From Acidobacteriota bacterium (GTDB lineage: Bacteria; Acidobacteriota; Blastocatellia; RBC074), in the NCBI GenBank assembly GCA_016196035.1, contig JACPYM010000053.1, positions 1 through 64,000 on the forward strand: a stretch of DNA of 64,000 nt, read 5' to 3'. Shown in pieces: positions 11,526 to 19,978 of this stretch; the stretch's first letter is position 1, and every line of letters starts with the position of its first letter. The translations under genes were made by a program, and so were the position numbers. The notes beneath the pieces were generated by a model. It was not told the DNA's origin. It was given only the letters and a program-made list of their open reading frames with translations, and ran no database searches.

Positions 11526-11859
11526 GGGAAAACCTCCTGGTTGAGCTTCATGTCAACCTTAGTCAAGCGCCGAACGGCAGCGCTTGGGAATGCCATAGTC
11601 ATTGCCAGACATGGCTCATTTATTTATCAGTCGGGTAAAGCGGTCAGATTTGCGGTGAACGGCGTTGCCATCCCTGCAACACACAATTCACCGGGCCAAT
11701 ATACAGAAGTAGCTGTCTGGCTGGAAGTCATTTGAGACGAAAAAGCCCTGCTGACTGCGCTTGTGTTTTTTGCCCAAGCTAACTTGGCAAAATGGCCCGC
11801 CTCGCGTTTATACTTACCTTCCGGTAAGTAGCGGCTCCGGACAAACTGAAAGCAAACAG
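11526..11859. other. intergenic region between divergent genes
   Basis: It separates the TonB receptor from the hypothetical gene at 11860 and must hold both promoters. No clear -10/-35 pair stands out. The only strong signal is the perfect palindrome at 11811-11830, listed separately. I see no coding frame with support; a TTG-started extension of the downstream frame back to 11761 lacks a ribosome site. Confidence 0.5.
11811..11830. promoter_or_regulatory. perfect palindromic operator candidate (TetR-like)
   Basis: TACTTACC-TTCC-GGTAAGTA is a perfect inverted repeat with 8-bp arms and a 4-bp centre, 29 bases before the ATG at 11860. Its size, spacing and TTACC/GGTAA core resemble operators of TetR-family repressors. 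No TetR-family gene is in the window, so the cognate regulator is unknown. Confidence 0.5.
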
Positions 11860-12354
11860 ATGGCTCTCGCAAGCAACGCACGCATTCAACTCGTGGCTGA
11901 GACGCTCGAAAATTACGCCCAGCGCGGCGTCTTTCGCGGCTTCAGCCGGGGGCCTGTTCGTAACGGAAAGGCGGCGTTCAAAATGATCTGGCATCGCGAG
12001 CAGACTTTCGAGTTGATCTTCGATGCGCAGAAAAACACGCTGCGCTTTCCGCTCGTGCTGCCCAACATATCCGCCAATTCGGCAATGTATCAGGAACTGA
12101 AGCTGTTCATCGCCACACAACACGCGGAGGAACTGCCGGAGCATCGGCGTATTGACCGCACGCGGGCGCAAATTCAACCCAGCAACCGGGGCCGTAAGGT
12201 GGCGCTGGCCGCACAGATTGTGGATGGCGATGACGCCTACGCCACGCGCAAACTCATTCATCTGGTGCACGAAATCTTTCTGACCTTTTTATTTGATGGC
12301 AAATACTTCGACTATCTGGTCGAGACCTTTGAACTCGACCCTGACAAAATGTGA
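11860..12354 (+). CDS. conserved hypothetical protein, 164 aa
   Basis: I do not recognise the family with certainty. It is a soluble protein without a signal peptide, mixed alpha/beta, containing FKMIWHREQTFELIFD and LRFPLVLPN. The overall look recalls small YbjN/type III chaperone-like folds, but this is only an impression. The C-terminal helix LIHLVHEIFLTFLFDGKYFDYLVE is hydrophobic/aromatic and could form a dimer interface. The ATG at 11860 is chosen because the upstream extension is compositionally odd. The stop is 13 bases before the cytochrome c gene, whose ribosome site overlaps it, so the two are probably one operon under the palindrome at 11811. Confidence 0.65.
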   Translation: MALASNARIQLVAETLENYAQRGVFRGFSRGPVRNGKAAFKMIWHREQTFELIFDAQKNTLRFPLVLPNISANSAMYQELKLFIATQHAEELPEHRRIDRTRAQIQPSNRGRKVALAAQIVDGDDAYATRKLIHLVHEIFLTFLFDGKYFDYLVETFELDPDKM

Positions 12355-12367
12355 AAGGAGTAACCGC

Positions 12368-12826
12368 ATGCCGCGACGCGCAGTCATGCTCATCATCACG
12401 GGGTTGGCGCTGGTCTTCGTATCCGGCGCTGCCCCAAATTCCGCTTCATCCCGTCAAAGCGACAAAGAGAAGCTAACCACAGAAGAGGCCAAGCTGCTCA
12501 AAAGCCCGGTGCCGTTTACCAAAAGCTCGATTGGCCGGGGCCGCACGCTCTTTGCCAACGAGTGCACGGCCTGTCACGGCCCGGACGGCCAAGCCCAAGT
12601 GGATGTCGTCGCCGATGCCACCAATCTGACCGATCCGGCGCTGTGGAAGAGCGGCGTCGCTGAAGGCGAAATCTTCCGCAGCATCCGCGACGGCGCGGGA
12701 CTGACGATGCCGCCGTACAAAACGCTGATCCGCAAAGAAGAAGACATGTGGCATCTCGTCAATTTCATCCGCAGCCTGTGGCCCGAACCGCAACGGCCCA
12801 AGCTGCAAGCTGAGAAAGCAAATTGA
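12368..12826 (+). CDS. secreted c-type cytochrome, 152 aa
   Basis: A signal peptide (MPRRAVMLIITGLALVFVSG) precedes one heme-binding site CTACH at residues 66-70, in the context GRTLFANECTACHGPDG. GAGLTMPPYKT about 40 residues later probably provides the axial methionine. This is a class I monoheme cytochrome c of the cytochrome-c55x/cbb3 subunit III type, acting as a periplasmic electron carrier. AAAGGAG lies seven bases before the ATG. It follows the hypothetical gene closely and is followed on the same strand, after a long hairpin, by the Tat-exported ThDP enzyme. The cytochrome could be that enzyme's electron acceptor (inference). Confidence 0.9.
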   Translation: MPRRAVMLIITGLALVFVSGAAPNSASSRQSDKEKLTTEEAKLLKSPVPFTKSSIGRGRTLFANECTACHGPDGQAQVDVVADATNLTDPALWKSGVAEGEIFRSIRDGAGLTMPPYKTLIRKEEDMWHLVNFIRSLWPEPQRPKLQAEKAN

Positions 12827-12832
12827 TTACTT

Positions 12833-12995
12833 GGCGAAGCCTTTGGAGTGCAGCGGCTCGACGCCGCTTTGGTATACCCTCGGCAGTAGACGCAAGGGAG
12901 GCCCGTGTTGCCGTGGCGTCTGTTTCTTTTATTGTTCGACACGCTGGAGGGAATACCAAAGCGGCGTCGAGCCGCCGCACTCCAAAGGCTTCGCC
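12833..12995. repeat. long inverted repeat B (43-nt arms)
   Basis: The 43-nt arms 12833-12875 and 12953-12995 are complementary with one mismatch and enclose a 77-nt loop. The arms start GGCGAAGCCTTTGGAGTGCA. The element begins six bases after the cytochrome c stop and ends before the ribosome site of the ThDP enzyme gene. It is seen once in this window, but its structure matches the other post-stop hairpins. Confidence 0.85.
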
Positions 12996-13043
12996 CGACC
13001 CATAACACCAATCCATCATCACCGCTCAGAGAGGAACTGCACC

Positions 13044-15008
13044 ATGAAAAAAAGGACGACCGACATCAGCAATAACGTAGACAGCACCCGCCGGAAGTTT
13101 CTCTTGAACACGGCTCCGGCTGTGGGCGCGGCCCTGGCTGCCGCCGGCGCGGAGACGAAAATCTTTGCGGGTTCGGACGCCGAGATTCCTTCGATTCGCA
13201 TTCCGAAAGAAATCCCGGCCTCGCTCAACGAAGCGCCCAAGCCCGGCTCGTTTGAAGGCCAGGGCATGACCGGCGCTGAGGTTTTCGCCAAGCTCTGCAA
13301 GGAAGAAGACCTCGCGGCCATGTTTTGCTGCCCCGGCAATTACACCGTCATCAACGCCATCGCGGCGGCGGGCGTGCCCGCGTATGGCGGACGCACCGAA
13401 GGCGCGATGTGCGCGGCTGCTGATGGTTTCTCGCGCGTGACTGGCGAAGCCACTGCCTGTTCCGGCACCGAAGGCCCCGGCTTCACGCACATGATCATGA
13501 ACATCGCCGCCGCCGCCGCCGCACGCACGCCGTTGCTCGTACTCGCCAGCAACATGCAAATCGCCGGCGACGACCGCGAGGCTTTCATTCAAACCGCCTA
13601 CCAGCAACCGACCACGACCGGGATGAAAAAGTTCGGCAAGCGCCTGATCGCGCCCGACCGCGTGTGGGAATACGGCGCGTATGCCTTTCGCAACATGAAA
13701 TCGGGCGTGCCCGGCCCGGTGCATCTGGATTTCCCCGGCGAAGTCGCGCGCGCGCGTTTCACCGATCCGGCCAAGCTGAAGGATTACTACACCAAAGAGA
13801 AATACCGCTGCGAATCGCATCCGCATCCCGCGCCCAAAGAAGTCGCCAAAGCCGTCGAGCTGATCACCAAGGCCGAGCGCCCCATCCTGATCGCGGGCCA
13901 CGGCGTCTTTCACGGCAAGGCTTGGGACGTGTTGAAACAGGTCGTTGAGAAACACGAGATGGCCGTCGTCACGTCCGGCCCTTCGCGTGGCCACTTCCCT
14001 GACGATCATCGCCTGTCGGCTGCCGTTTCGCCCGATGCTTTGATGAGCGCCGATCTGGCGATTTTCATCGGCCAATACTGCATGCCCAGCCCCGGCGAAT
14101 ACCGCTTCAATCCCGACATCAAAACCATCCGCGTGCATCCCGTGCCCGAAGACCTGGGCCGCAACTGGCCGCTTGATCTGGGCATCGTCGCCGACGAGAA
14201 AATCTTTCTCGAAGCCCTCGCCAACAATTTGCCGAACAAGAAACGCGACGCCTGGACGGCGGAGCTGGCCGCCGCACGCAAGAAATACGACGACCTGATT
14301 CACGGGCAATACGACCTGGGGTTGAAATACAGCCGCGACACCAATCACCTGCATCCGGCGGTGATCGGCAAGGAAGTCCACGACTTTTTGTACAAGGGCG
14401 ACATTGATCCGAAGCAAACCGTGACGGGCCTGGGCGGCTGGACGATTGGGAATTACACCGGACGCTGGTTGCGCGCCAACCGGCCCGGTCAGGGCATTGT
14501 CTGCGCCTATCAGTACGGCGCGATTGGCCCCGACTTGGCGATGGTCATCGGCGCAGGCGCGGCGGTGCAACGCGGCGTCGGCCCGCAAGCGCCCTACAAA
14601 GGCGCGCCGGTGCTCTGCGTCACGAGCGACGCGGGCATTGCGTATAGCATGTTCGAGTTGGAAACGGCGGCGAAGTACAAGATTCCCGTCATCAATCTGG
14701 TTTACAACAACAACTCGTGGGGCATGTGGCCGAACGCCGTGACTTCGGCGCGTTCGATGCACATGTACGTCTTCCAGGAAAACCTGCGCTACGACAAGAT
14801 GGCCGAAGGCCTGGGCGCGCGCGGCGAATACGTGCGCACGCCCGAAGAGTTGCGCGAAGCGTTGAAGCGCAGCTATCAGGCGGCGGCGAAAGACGGCCTC
14901 TCCACACTCATCAATTGCCAGGCGTTGAAAGAATTCACTTCGGCCAAGGATTATCCGCCGGGCAACGCGATGAATGCGGAACCGGGTTGCGGCGCGTTTG
15001 CGCATTGA
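13044..15008 (+). CDS. Tat-exported thiamine-diphosphate-dependent enzyme
   Basis: The 654-residue protein has the three-domain layout of the acetolactate synthase/pyruvate oxidase superfamily. The N-terminal PYR domain has the cofactor-activating glutamate at E119 (YGGRTEGAMCAAADGFSRVTG context), the central domain contains AERPILIAGHGVF, and the C-terminal PP domain binds the cofactor. The usual GDG-X(n)-NN motif appears as SDAG...YNNNSWGM, with both glycines of GDG changed to Ser and Ala. The N-terminus carries a twin-arginine signal, TRRKFL at residues 15-20 followed by an alanine-rich hydrophobic stretch, which implies folded export with cofactor. The ATG at 13044 has GAGAGG upstream; upstream in-frame sequence belongs to hairpin B. 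Substrate unknown; a periplasmic oxidase or decarboxylase passing electrons to the neighbouring cytochrome is possible. Confidence 0.85.
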   Translation: MKKRTTDISNNVDSTRRKFLLNTAPAVGAALAAAGAETKIFAGSDAEIPSIRIPKEIPASLNEAPKPGSFEGQGMTGAEVFAKLCKEEDLAAMFCCPGNYTVINAIAAAGVPAYGGRTEGAMCAAADGFSRVTGEATACSGTEGPGFTHMIMNIAAAAAARTPLLVLASNMQIAGDDREAFIQTAYQQPTTTGMKKFGKRLIAPDRVWEYGAYAFRNMKSGVPGPVHLDFPGEVARARFTDPAKLKDYYTKEKYRCESHPHPAPKEVAKAVELITKAERPILIAGHGVFHGKAWDVLKQVVEKHEMAVVTSGPSRGHFPDDHRLSAAVSPDALMSADLAIFIGQYCMPSPGEYRFNPDIKTIRVHPVPEDLGRNWPLDLGIVADEKIFLEALANNLPNKKRDAWTAELAAARKKYDDLIHGQYDLGLKYSRDTNHLHPAVIGKEVHDFLYKGDIDPKQTVTGLGGWTIGNYTGRWLRANRPGQGIVCAYQYGAIGPDLAMVIGAGAAVQRGVGPQAPYKGAPVLCVTSDAGIAYSMFELETAAKYKIPVINLVYNNNSWGMWPNAVTSARSMHMYVFQENLRYDKMAEGLGARGEYVRTPEELREALKRSYQAAAKDGLSTLINCQALKEFTSAKDYPPGNAMNAEPGCGAFAH

Positions 15009-15024
15009 AATGGCAGTACCGTCT

Positions 15025-15232
15025 CAGCCCGCGAACGCGGGCGTCAGCATAAAGCCCAGGGCGTCAGCCCTGGGTAGCAATCGTGTAACGTCGCAGGCCC
15101 GTGAAACGGGTGACAGACCAGTATCTGCCGCCCGCTTCACGGGCCTGTGATCTACTCAAATCACCGACCCAGGGTTCCGCGCGAAACGTGCTACACCCTG
15201 GGCTATATTCCGGCCACCCGCTTCGCGGGTTC
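15025..15232. repeat. composite palindromic repeat C
   Basis: A mosaic of short palindromic modules: CCCGCGAACGCGGG at 15029, CCCAGGGCGTCAGCCCTGGG near 15057, a GGCCCGTGAA module pairing with TTCACGGGCC, CCCAGGG/CCCTGGG again, and CCCGCTTCGCGGG near the right end. Such CCCAGGGCGTCAGCCCTGGG-type repeats are scattered in many soil Acidobacteria, Verrucomicrobia and Planctomycetes. It fills most of the gap between the ThDP enzyme and pepP. The remaining 140 bases show only a purine-rich ribosome region (CCAAGGAGA). Confidence 0.75.
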
Positions 15233-15372
15233 AATTCGGAAGGCGTTTTCTTTCAAATCTATTTTTCAACCGTTCTGCAACAATCCTTGCTTGCCGCGTT
15301 GACGCCGCTCCATTTCCTCTTCAAACTTGCCCCGCATTCATTTTCACTTTTCCAAGGAGAATCCAAACCAAC

Positions 15373-16686
15373 ATGAAGCCCGCCCGTTTAACTGAATTCA
15401 TGAGCAAGATGACGCCCAACAGCGTCGCCGTCTTTGCCAGCGCCCACGAAATTCGCCGCAATCAGGACACCGATTTCGAGTTCCGCCAGGACACGGATTT
15501 TTACTACCTCACGCGCCTCAACGAACCCGATTGCGTCGCCGTGCTGGCGCCAAACCATCCACAACACCAATACATTCTTTTCGTTCGCCCGCGCGTGAAA
15601 GAAGAGGAAATCTGGACAGGGCTGCGCGCCGGCGTCGAAGGCGCGATCAAAATGCACGGGGCCGATGCCGCGTATGACATCGCGCGACTGCCCGAAATCT
15701 TGCCGCAGTATTTGAACGACGCCGACACGCTGTATTACCGGCTGGGCCAGAATCAGCGGTTTGATTTGAAGTTGGTGGGGATGATCAAACGGCTGCGCGA
15801 GCGCGTGCGTTACGGCGATTACGGGCCGACCACGATCATTGATCCGGTCACCATCGTTCACGAGATGCGGCTGCGCAAAAACGCAGCGGACATCGCCGAC
15901 CTGCGCCGCGCCGCCGCCATCAGCGCCGCCGGCCACGTCGCCGCGCTGAAACATTGCCAGCCCGGCATGTTTGAATACGAACTCGAAGCGCTGGTCGAAT
16001 ACGTCTTCCGCAAAAGCGGCGCGGCGGGCGTGGGCTATCCATCCATCGTCGGGTCGGGCTTCAACACGACGATCTTGCACTACAACACCAACAACGAGCA
16101 GATCAAAGACGGCGACATGGTGCTGATTGACGCGGGCGCCGAATACAATCTCTTCACCGGCGACATCACGCGCAGCTTCCCCGCCAACGGCAAATTCACC
16201 ACGGCCCAGCGCGCGATTTACGAAGCCGTGCTCGCCGCCAACAAAGCCGTCATCGCCATGATCAAACCCGGCGTGCGCTTCACCGACTTGCACGACAAGG
16301 CCGTCGAAGTCGTCACCGATGAATTGATGGCCTTGGGGCTGCTGACCGGTGACCGCCAGGACATCATCGCCAACAAAGGCTACTTCAAGTTTTTCATGCA
16401 TCGCACCGGCCACTGGCTGGGCATGGATGTGCACGATGTGGCTCGGTACAAAACCGCCGACGGTTGGCGCGTGCTCGAACCCGGCATGGTCTTCACGGTC
16501 GAACCCGGCATCTACATTGCCGAGGGCGCAGAAGGCGTCCCGGCGGAGTATTGCAACATCGGCGTGCGCATCGAAGACGATGTGGTCGTGACCGAAAACG
16601 GTTGCGAAGTGCTAACGACGGGCGTGCCGAAAGAAGTGAGCGAGATTGAAGCGTTGATGAAAGAGTCGGTGACGGTGGCGGTCTAA
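15373..16686 (+). CDS. pepP: Xaa-Pro aminopeptidase (aminopeptidase P)
   Basis: This 437-residue M24B metallopeptidase removes N-terminal residues preceding proline. The N-terminal creatinase-like domain includes [16 protein letters not shown]. The C-terminal pita-bread domain shows the dinuclear metal ligands in order: Asp in LIDAGAEY, Asp in FTGDITRSF, His in [13 protein letters not shown], Glu in [10 protein letters not shown] and Glu in VRIEDDV. It has no signal peptide and is cytosolic. An AAGGAGA site lies somewhat far (about 13 bases) upstream. A long hairpin of family A starts seven bases after the stop. Confidence 0.95.
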   Translation: MKPARLTEFMSKMTPNSVAVFASAHEIRRNQDTDFEFRQDTDFYYLTRLNEPDCVAVLAPNHPQHQYILFVRPRVKEEEIWTGLRAGVEGAIKMHGADAAYDIARLPEILPQYLNDADTLYYRLGQNQRFDLKLVGMIKRLRERVRYGDYGPTTIIDPVTIVHEMRLRKNAADIADLRRAAAISAAGHVAALKHCQPGMFEYELEALVEYVFRKSGAAGVGYPSIVGSGFNTTILHYNTNNEQIKDGDMVLIDAGAEYNLFTGDITRSFPANGKFTTAQRAIYEAVLAANKAVIAMIKPGVRFTDLHDKAVEVVTDELMALGLLTGDRQDIIANKGYFKFFMHRTGHWLGMDVHDVARYKTADGWRVLEPGMVFTVEPGIYIAEGAEGVPAEYCNIGVRIEDDVVVTENGCEVLTTGVPKEVSEIEALMKESVTVAV

Positions 16687-16693
16687 ACAAAGC

Positions 16694-16814
16694 CTGGGTA
16701 CGCAGCGCTTCCAGCGTGCAGTCGTGGCAAGGGACAGACAAATGCTGAAAGAAAAACCTCCGGCCTGCTTCTGTCCTTTGCCAAGCCTGCACGCTGGAAG
16801 CGCTGCGTACCCAG
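16694..16814. repeat. hairpin repeat family A, copy 1
   Basis: The perfect 27-nt arms 16694-16720 (CTGGGTACGCAGCGCTTCCA...) and 16788-16814 are complementary, and pairing continues inside (GGCAAGGGACAGA with TCTGTCCTTTGCC). It lies between the convergent genes pepP and 16822-17244, seven bases from each stop, so it may terminate both. It shares terminal sequence and loop words (GCTGAAAGA, CCGGC) with copies at 31473 and 39241. Confidence 0.9.
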
Positions 16815-16821
16815 TAAAAAG

Positions 16822-17244
16822 CTATTCGTCCTGCCCGCCCCAAAGCGCGGGCAGCAAAAACAGCGCATAACTAAACAGCAACCACGCGCCCCAAGCGCCC
16901 GCGCCTGTCGCGTTCACATTCGGAAAGAACTGCGCAAAGAAATAGGTCGTCAGCACGTCCAGCAACATGCCTGGCACGGCGACGGCCAAGGCCACGGCTG
17001 CCCGTTGGGGCACGGGCACACGCCGCCACTGAAAGATCGCGCGCGCCAGCAAGGGCATCGCGATCAGCATGGCCGTGAAGTTGAACGCCATCCACGCCGC
17101 GCTATCGTGATGGAAAAAGTATTGCCCGGCCACGCGCATCGCCAATGTCGCGCCCAACCAAACCACGACGCCGATGACCAAAAACGGGGTGAGCGTGAAG
17201 CTCTGTGTCTGCTTGCCAAAAGCCAACCGTTCTGCTGATTCCAT
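16822..17244 (-). CDS. four-helix integral membrane protein (DUF5367-like), 140 aa
   Basis: The protein has four predicted membrane segments: FLVIGVVVWLGATLAM, the AFNFTAMLIAMPLLARAI region, AAVALAVAVPGMLLDVLTTYFF and the C-terminal LLFSYALFLLPALW. The arrangement and length resemble the DUF5367 family of uncharacterised small membrane proteins. I choose the ATG at 17244 because AAGGAGG lies six bases upstream; a longer frame to 17325 lacks such a site. It is divergent from the MmyB-type regulator at 17419, with a perfect small palindrome between them, so that regulator may control it. Confidence 0.75.
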   Translation of the reverse strand: MESAERLAFGKQTQSFTLTPFLVIGVVVWLGATLAMRVAGQYFFHHDSAAWMAFNFTAMLIAMPLLARAIFQWRRVPVPQRAAVALAVAVPGMLLDVLTTYFFAQFFPNVNATGAGAWGAWLLFSYALFLLPALWGGQDE

Positions 17245-17332
17245 AAAAAGCCTCCTTGGGTAAATGTTGACTACCGTTGGCATTCCGCCTGAACTGCAAG
17301 CGGAGTCTGCGCCGAAGTCGGGCAACGTCGCA

Positions 17333-17349
17333 ATTACCTGATAGGTAAT
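17333..17349. promoter_or_regulatory. palindrome between divergent regulator and membrane protein genes
   Basis: ATTACCT-GAT-AGGTAAT is a perfect inverted repeat with 7-bp arms in the 174-bp divergent region upstream of the MmyB-type regulator. Such regulators commonly repress the divergent neighbour, so this is the natural operator candidate. Confidence 0.5.
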
Positions 17350-17418
17350 GGAGCCGCCGCAACGCTGGTGTTATGCTGGGCGCGCTTTGGCTGAAACTGA
17401 GTCAGAAGGAAACCGCCG

Positions 17419-18246
17419 ATGGCCGTCAAACAACCCAATCTTTGCGGCGAGTTGCTGCGCAACTGGCGTGAGTTGCGCCGCCTAAGCCAGTTGGAACTCG
17501 CACTCGAAGCCAACGTCTCGGCGCGCCATGTCAGCTTTATCGAAACCGGCCGCGCCCGGCCCAGTCGCGCGATGGTGCTGCGGCTGGCGAATGTGCTGGA
17601 TGTGCCCTTGCGCGAACAGAATACGTTGCTGCACGCCGCCGGTTTTGCGCCCGCGTACCGCGAAACCAGCTTGGCCGATCCGCAAATGGCGCAGGTGCGG
17701 CAGGCGCTGGAATTGATCTTGAAACAACAGGAGCCGTTTGCGGCGCTGGTGTTTGATCGCCAGTGGGACTTGGTGATGGCGAATGCGGCGTATGCGCGAA
17801 TGATTCAGCATTTCTCGCCCGAACTCGGGGCGCACATCGCGCCTTATGCCGTGCTCGCGCCGCCGCGCTTAAATCTGATGCGCATGCTTTTTGCAGCCAA
17901 CGGCTGGCGTCCGTTGATCGCCAATTGGGAAGCCGTCGCCAAAGCCGCCCTGACGCGCTGGCGGCGCGAAATGCAGTTGGCGGGCGAGACAGAGGGCCGT
18001 CATTTGTTGCAGGAGATTTTGAGCTACCCGGGCGTGCCCGCGCGTTGGCGTGAACCGGATGTTGAAAGCGCGCAGGATTTGCTGATCCCGGTCGAGCTTC
18101 GCGCAGGCGAGCTTATGCTGAAGTTTTTCACGACGCTCACCACACTCGGCAGCCCGCAGGACATCACCTTGCAGGAATTGCATATCGAAGCGTTTCACCC
18201 GGTGGATGAGGCAACGGCGCAAATCGTGCGCGCGCTGGCAGGTTAA
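17419..18246 (+). CDS. XRE/MmyB-family transcriptional regulator
   Basis: The 275-residue protein begins with a Cro/C1-type helix-turn-helix (about residues 10-65: LLRNWRELRRLSQLELALEANVSARHVSFIETGRARPS). It continues as an MmyB-like PAS-related ligand-binding domain (ALVFDRQWDLVMANAAYARM; later HLLQEILSYPGVP and FTTLTTLGSPQDITLQELHIEAFHP). MmyB-type regulators bind small, often fatty-acid-like ligands and regulate adjacent genes. It is transcribed away from the small membrane protein and faces the convergent fatty acid desaturase. The ligand here is unknown; a lipid ligand would suit that context but is speculation. Confidence 0.88.
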   Translation: MAVKQPNLCGELLRNWRELRRLSQLELALEANVSARHVSFIETGRARPSRAMVLRLANVLDVPLREQNTLLHAAGFAPAYRETSLADPQMAQVRQALELILKQQEPFAALVFDRQWDLVMANAAYARMIQHFSPELGAHIAPYAVLAPPRLNLMRMLFAANGWRPLIANWEAVAKAALTRWRREMQLAGETEGRHLLQEILSYPGVPARWREPDVESAQDLLIPVELRAGELMLKFFTTLTTLGSPQDITLQELHIEAFHPVDEATAQIVRALAG

Positions 18247-18252
18247 AAGGCA

Positions 18253-18320
18253 AACAGGATGAAGAGGCGTTGCGGCTTTGGCAGCGACTGCCAGGTACGC
18301 AAAAGCTTCTTCATCCTGTT
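18253..18320. terminator. long-stem hairpin between convergent genes
   Basis: The perfect 13-bp arms AACAGGATGAAGA (18253-18265) and TCTTCATCCTGTT (18308-18320) enclose a loop with its own small stem (GGCAGCGACTGCC). It begins seven bases past the MmyB-type stop and lies 25 bases from the desaturase stop, consistent with a shared terminator or 3' stabilising structure. Confidence 0.6.
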
Positions 18321-18345
18321 GTTGTTTCCAGCTTGTTCGGCTGCT

Positions 18346-19410
18346 TCAGTCGCCCGAAACAAATTCCGGTGTCACTTCCGCCGCAGGAACTTCGATTGCG
18401 CGCGGCGCTTTCAAATAACTCCAACCGACCAGCCGCTGCGAATCTTCATCCCACAATTTCAACGAAGCGCATTTCAGACTCTGCCAGAATGTCAGTGTGG
18501 GCGATTGCTGAAAGAGCGGATTCTCTTCGTGACAGGCTTGCAGCTTGTAATTCGGAATCTTCGGGCTGAGATGATGAATGTGATGGAAGCCGATGTTGCC
18601 CGAAAACCATTGCAGCAGGCGTGGCAGCTTATAGAACGAACTGCCCTGCAACGCCGCCGTCGCATAATCCCAATCCTTGCCCCGCTGCCAATAGGTTTGC
18701 TCGTACTGGTGCTGCACATAAAATAGCCAGACGCCCCACGCGCCCGTGGCGATTTGCACCGGCGCCCACAACAGCAAAAAGGTCTGCCATCCCAGGCTAT
18801 AGATCGCCGCGCCCCAAATCGAAAAGAGCGCCACGTTGGTCAACCAGAGGTTGTTGCGTTCGCGTGTGCCCGAATGTTTGCCGGTAAAACGCTGCCACCA
18901 GAGAAAGATGTAATGCGGCCCGATGCCGAAGGTGACCAGCGGATTGCGATAAAGCCGGTAGCGCAGGCGTTCAAATTTCGAGAGCGCCAGATATTCGTTG
19001 ACCGTCAGCGTGTTGACATCGCCCACGCCGCGCCGGTTTAGATCGCCCGACGAAGCGTGATGAATCGCGTGCTCGCGCGTCCATTGATGATAGGGCGTAT
19101 TGGTCAGAATGCCGCAGAGCGTGCCGACGAAGTGATTGGCGCGCGGCGCTTTGAAAAACGAACCGTGCCCGCAATCGTGCATGATGATAAAGACGCGCGT
19201 CATAAACCCGGTCGTGAGCGGCACCAATGCCAGCGTCAGCCAGTACGAAATCGCCAGGCTGCGATACATCAAGTACCACATCACGAAGAAGGGTACGAGC
19301 GTGTTGACGATTTGGAAAACGCTACGCCACACCTCTGGTGTTTGATACGGCGCAACCAATTGACGCCAAGCAGAGATTTGTTGTGGGGCTTTCGGTTGAT
19401 GTTTGGACAT
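18346..19410 (-). CDS. membrane fatty acid desaturase (acyl-lipid type)
   Basis: This 354-residue member of the membrane-bound desaturase family introduces double bonds into membrane fatty acids with a di-iron centre. The three histidine boxes are present: HDCGHGS, HAIHHAS and HHIHH, separated by hydrophobic membrane segments (PFFVMWYLMYRSLAISYWLTLALVPL and AIYSLGWQTFLLLWAP). The pattern is closest to bacterial omega-6/DesA-like acyl-lipid desaturases. The ATG at 19410 has AAAGGA five bases upstream. A 570-base region separates it from the divergent SDR gene. Confidence 0.9.
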   Translation of the reverse strand: MSKHQPKAPQQISAWRQLVAPYQTPEVWRSVFQIVNTLVPFFVMWYLMYRSLAISYWLTLALVPLTTGFMTRVFIIMHDCGHGSFFKAPRANHFVGTLCGILTNTPYHQWTREHAIHHASSGDLNRRGVGDVNTLTVNEYLALSKFERLRYRLYRNPLVTFGIGPHYIFLWWQRFTGKHSGTRERNNLWLTNVALFSIWGAAIYSLGWQTFLLLWAPVQIATGAWGVWLFYVQHQYEQTYWQRGKDWDYATAALQGSSFYKLPRLLQWFSGNIGFHHIHHLSPKIPNYKLQACHEENPLFQQSPTLTFWQSLKCASLKLWDEDSQRLVGWSYLKAPRAIEVPAAEVTPEFVSGD

Positions 19411-19978
19411 ACGTATCCTTTCCGGTGGCGAACACCGTTGCATGAAAGTTCAGACCGCCGACCTGCGAAGCCAAATGCCTGAAACCGGATGTATAAAGCG
19501 GGATGCGGTTCAGATGGGATGTAAATAACTTCTATCCAAGTGTGAGCGGGTGTGAGCGGGTGCAAAAGGATATTGCCACAGAACTGTGTGGTGAATTGTA
19601 ACAGTTCCGTAATATCAAGCGATCAGTTGGAATTCGGTAAATTAGTTTGATTAAAACAGTTGCGGCATAGCCTCAGAAACACGCCTGCCGTCGCCGAAAC
19701 GTTTCTGCATTGTTACCTCTTCAAGACGGCCCTGTTTCGAGCCGTTGGACAGTAGCTGGACTATGTTGAACCTCCGTTGTCAGCGTAACCCACAGACTTC
19801 CGCCAGTCCTGCACTGGTGCCGACACGCAAATTTATAAACGTGTCCTGACATCCGCCCTGCCACGCATCCTGACTGGCTTTGCTTTGTAATGATTCCCGC
19901 CAAGGCTGCACTTCACTGCGGCGAGGTGCGCGAGGACGCGGCAGATTTTTCACCGACTCAACTCAACTCAACAACAAT
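19411..19978. other. intergenic region, desaturase / SDR protein
   Basis: The 568 bases between two divergent genes contain no supported gene. A direct repeat (GTGAGCGGGTGTGAGCGGGT) lies near 19543 and a quasi-palindrome CCACAGAACTGTGTGG near 19577, followed by a more AT-rich tract (19600-19660) likely to hold the desaturase promoter. Several short stem-forming blocks around 19690-19860 could be a structured leader, but I cannot match them to a known RNA family. Confidence 0.4.

Noticed and set aside
13026-15005. 659-codon open frame antisense to the ThDP enzyme
   Set aside because: High-GC shadow frame; the sense strand has catalytic motifs, a Tat signal and a ribosome site, while the antisense product is Arg/His/Val-rich with no recognisable motif.
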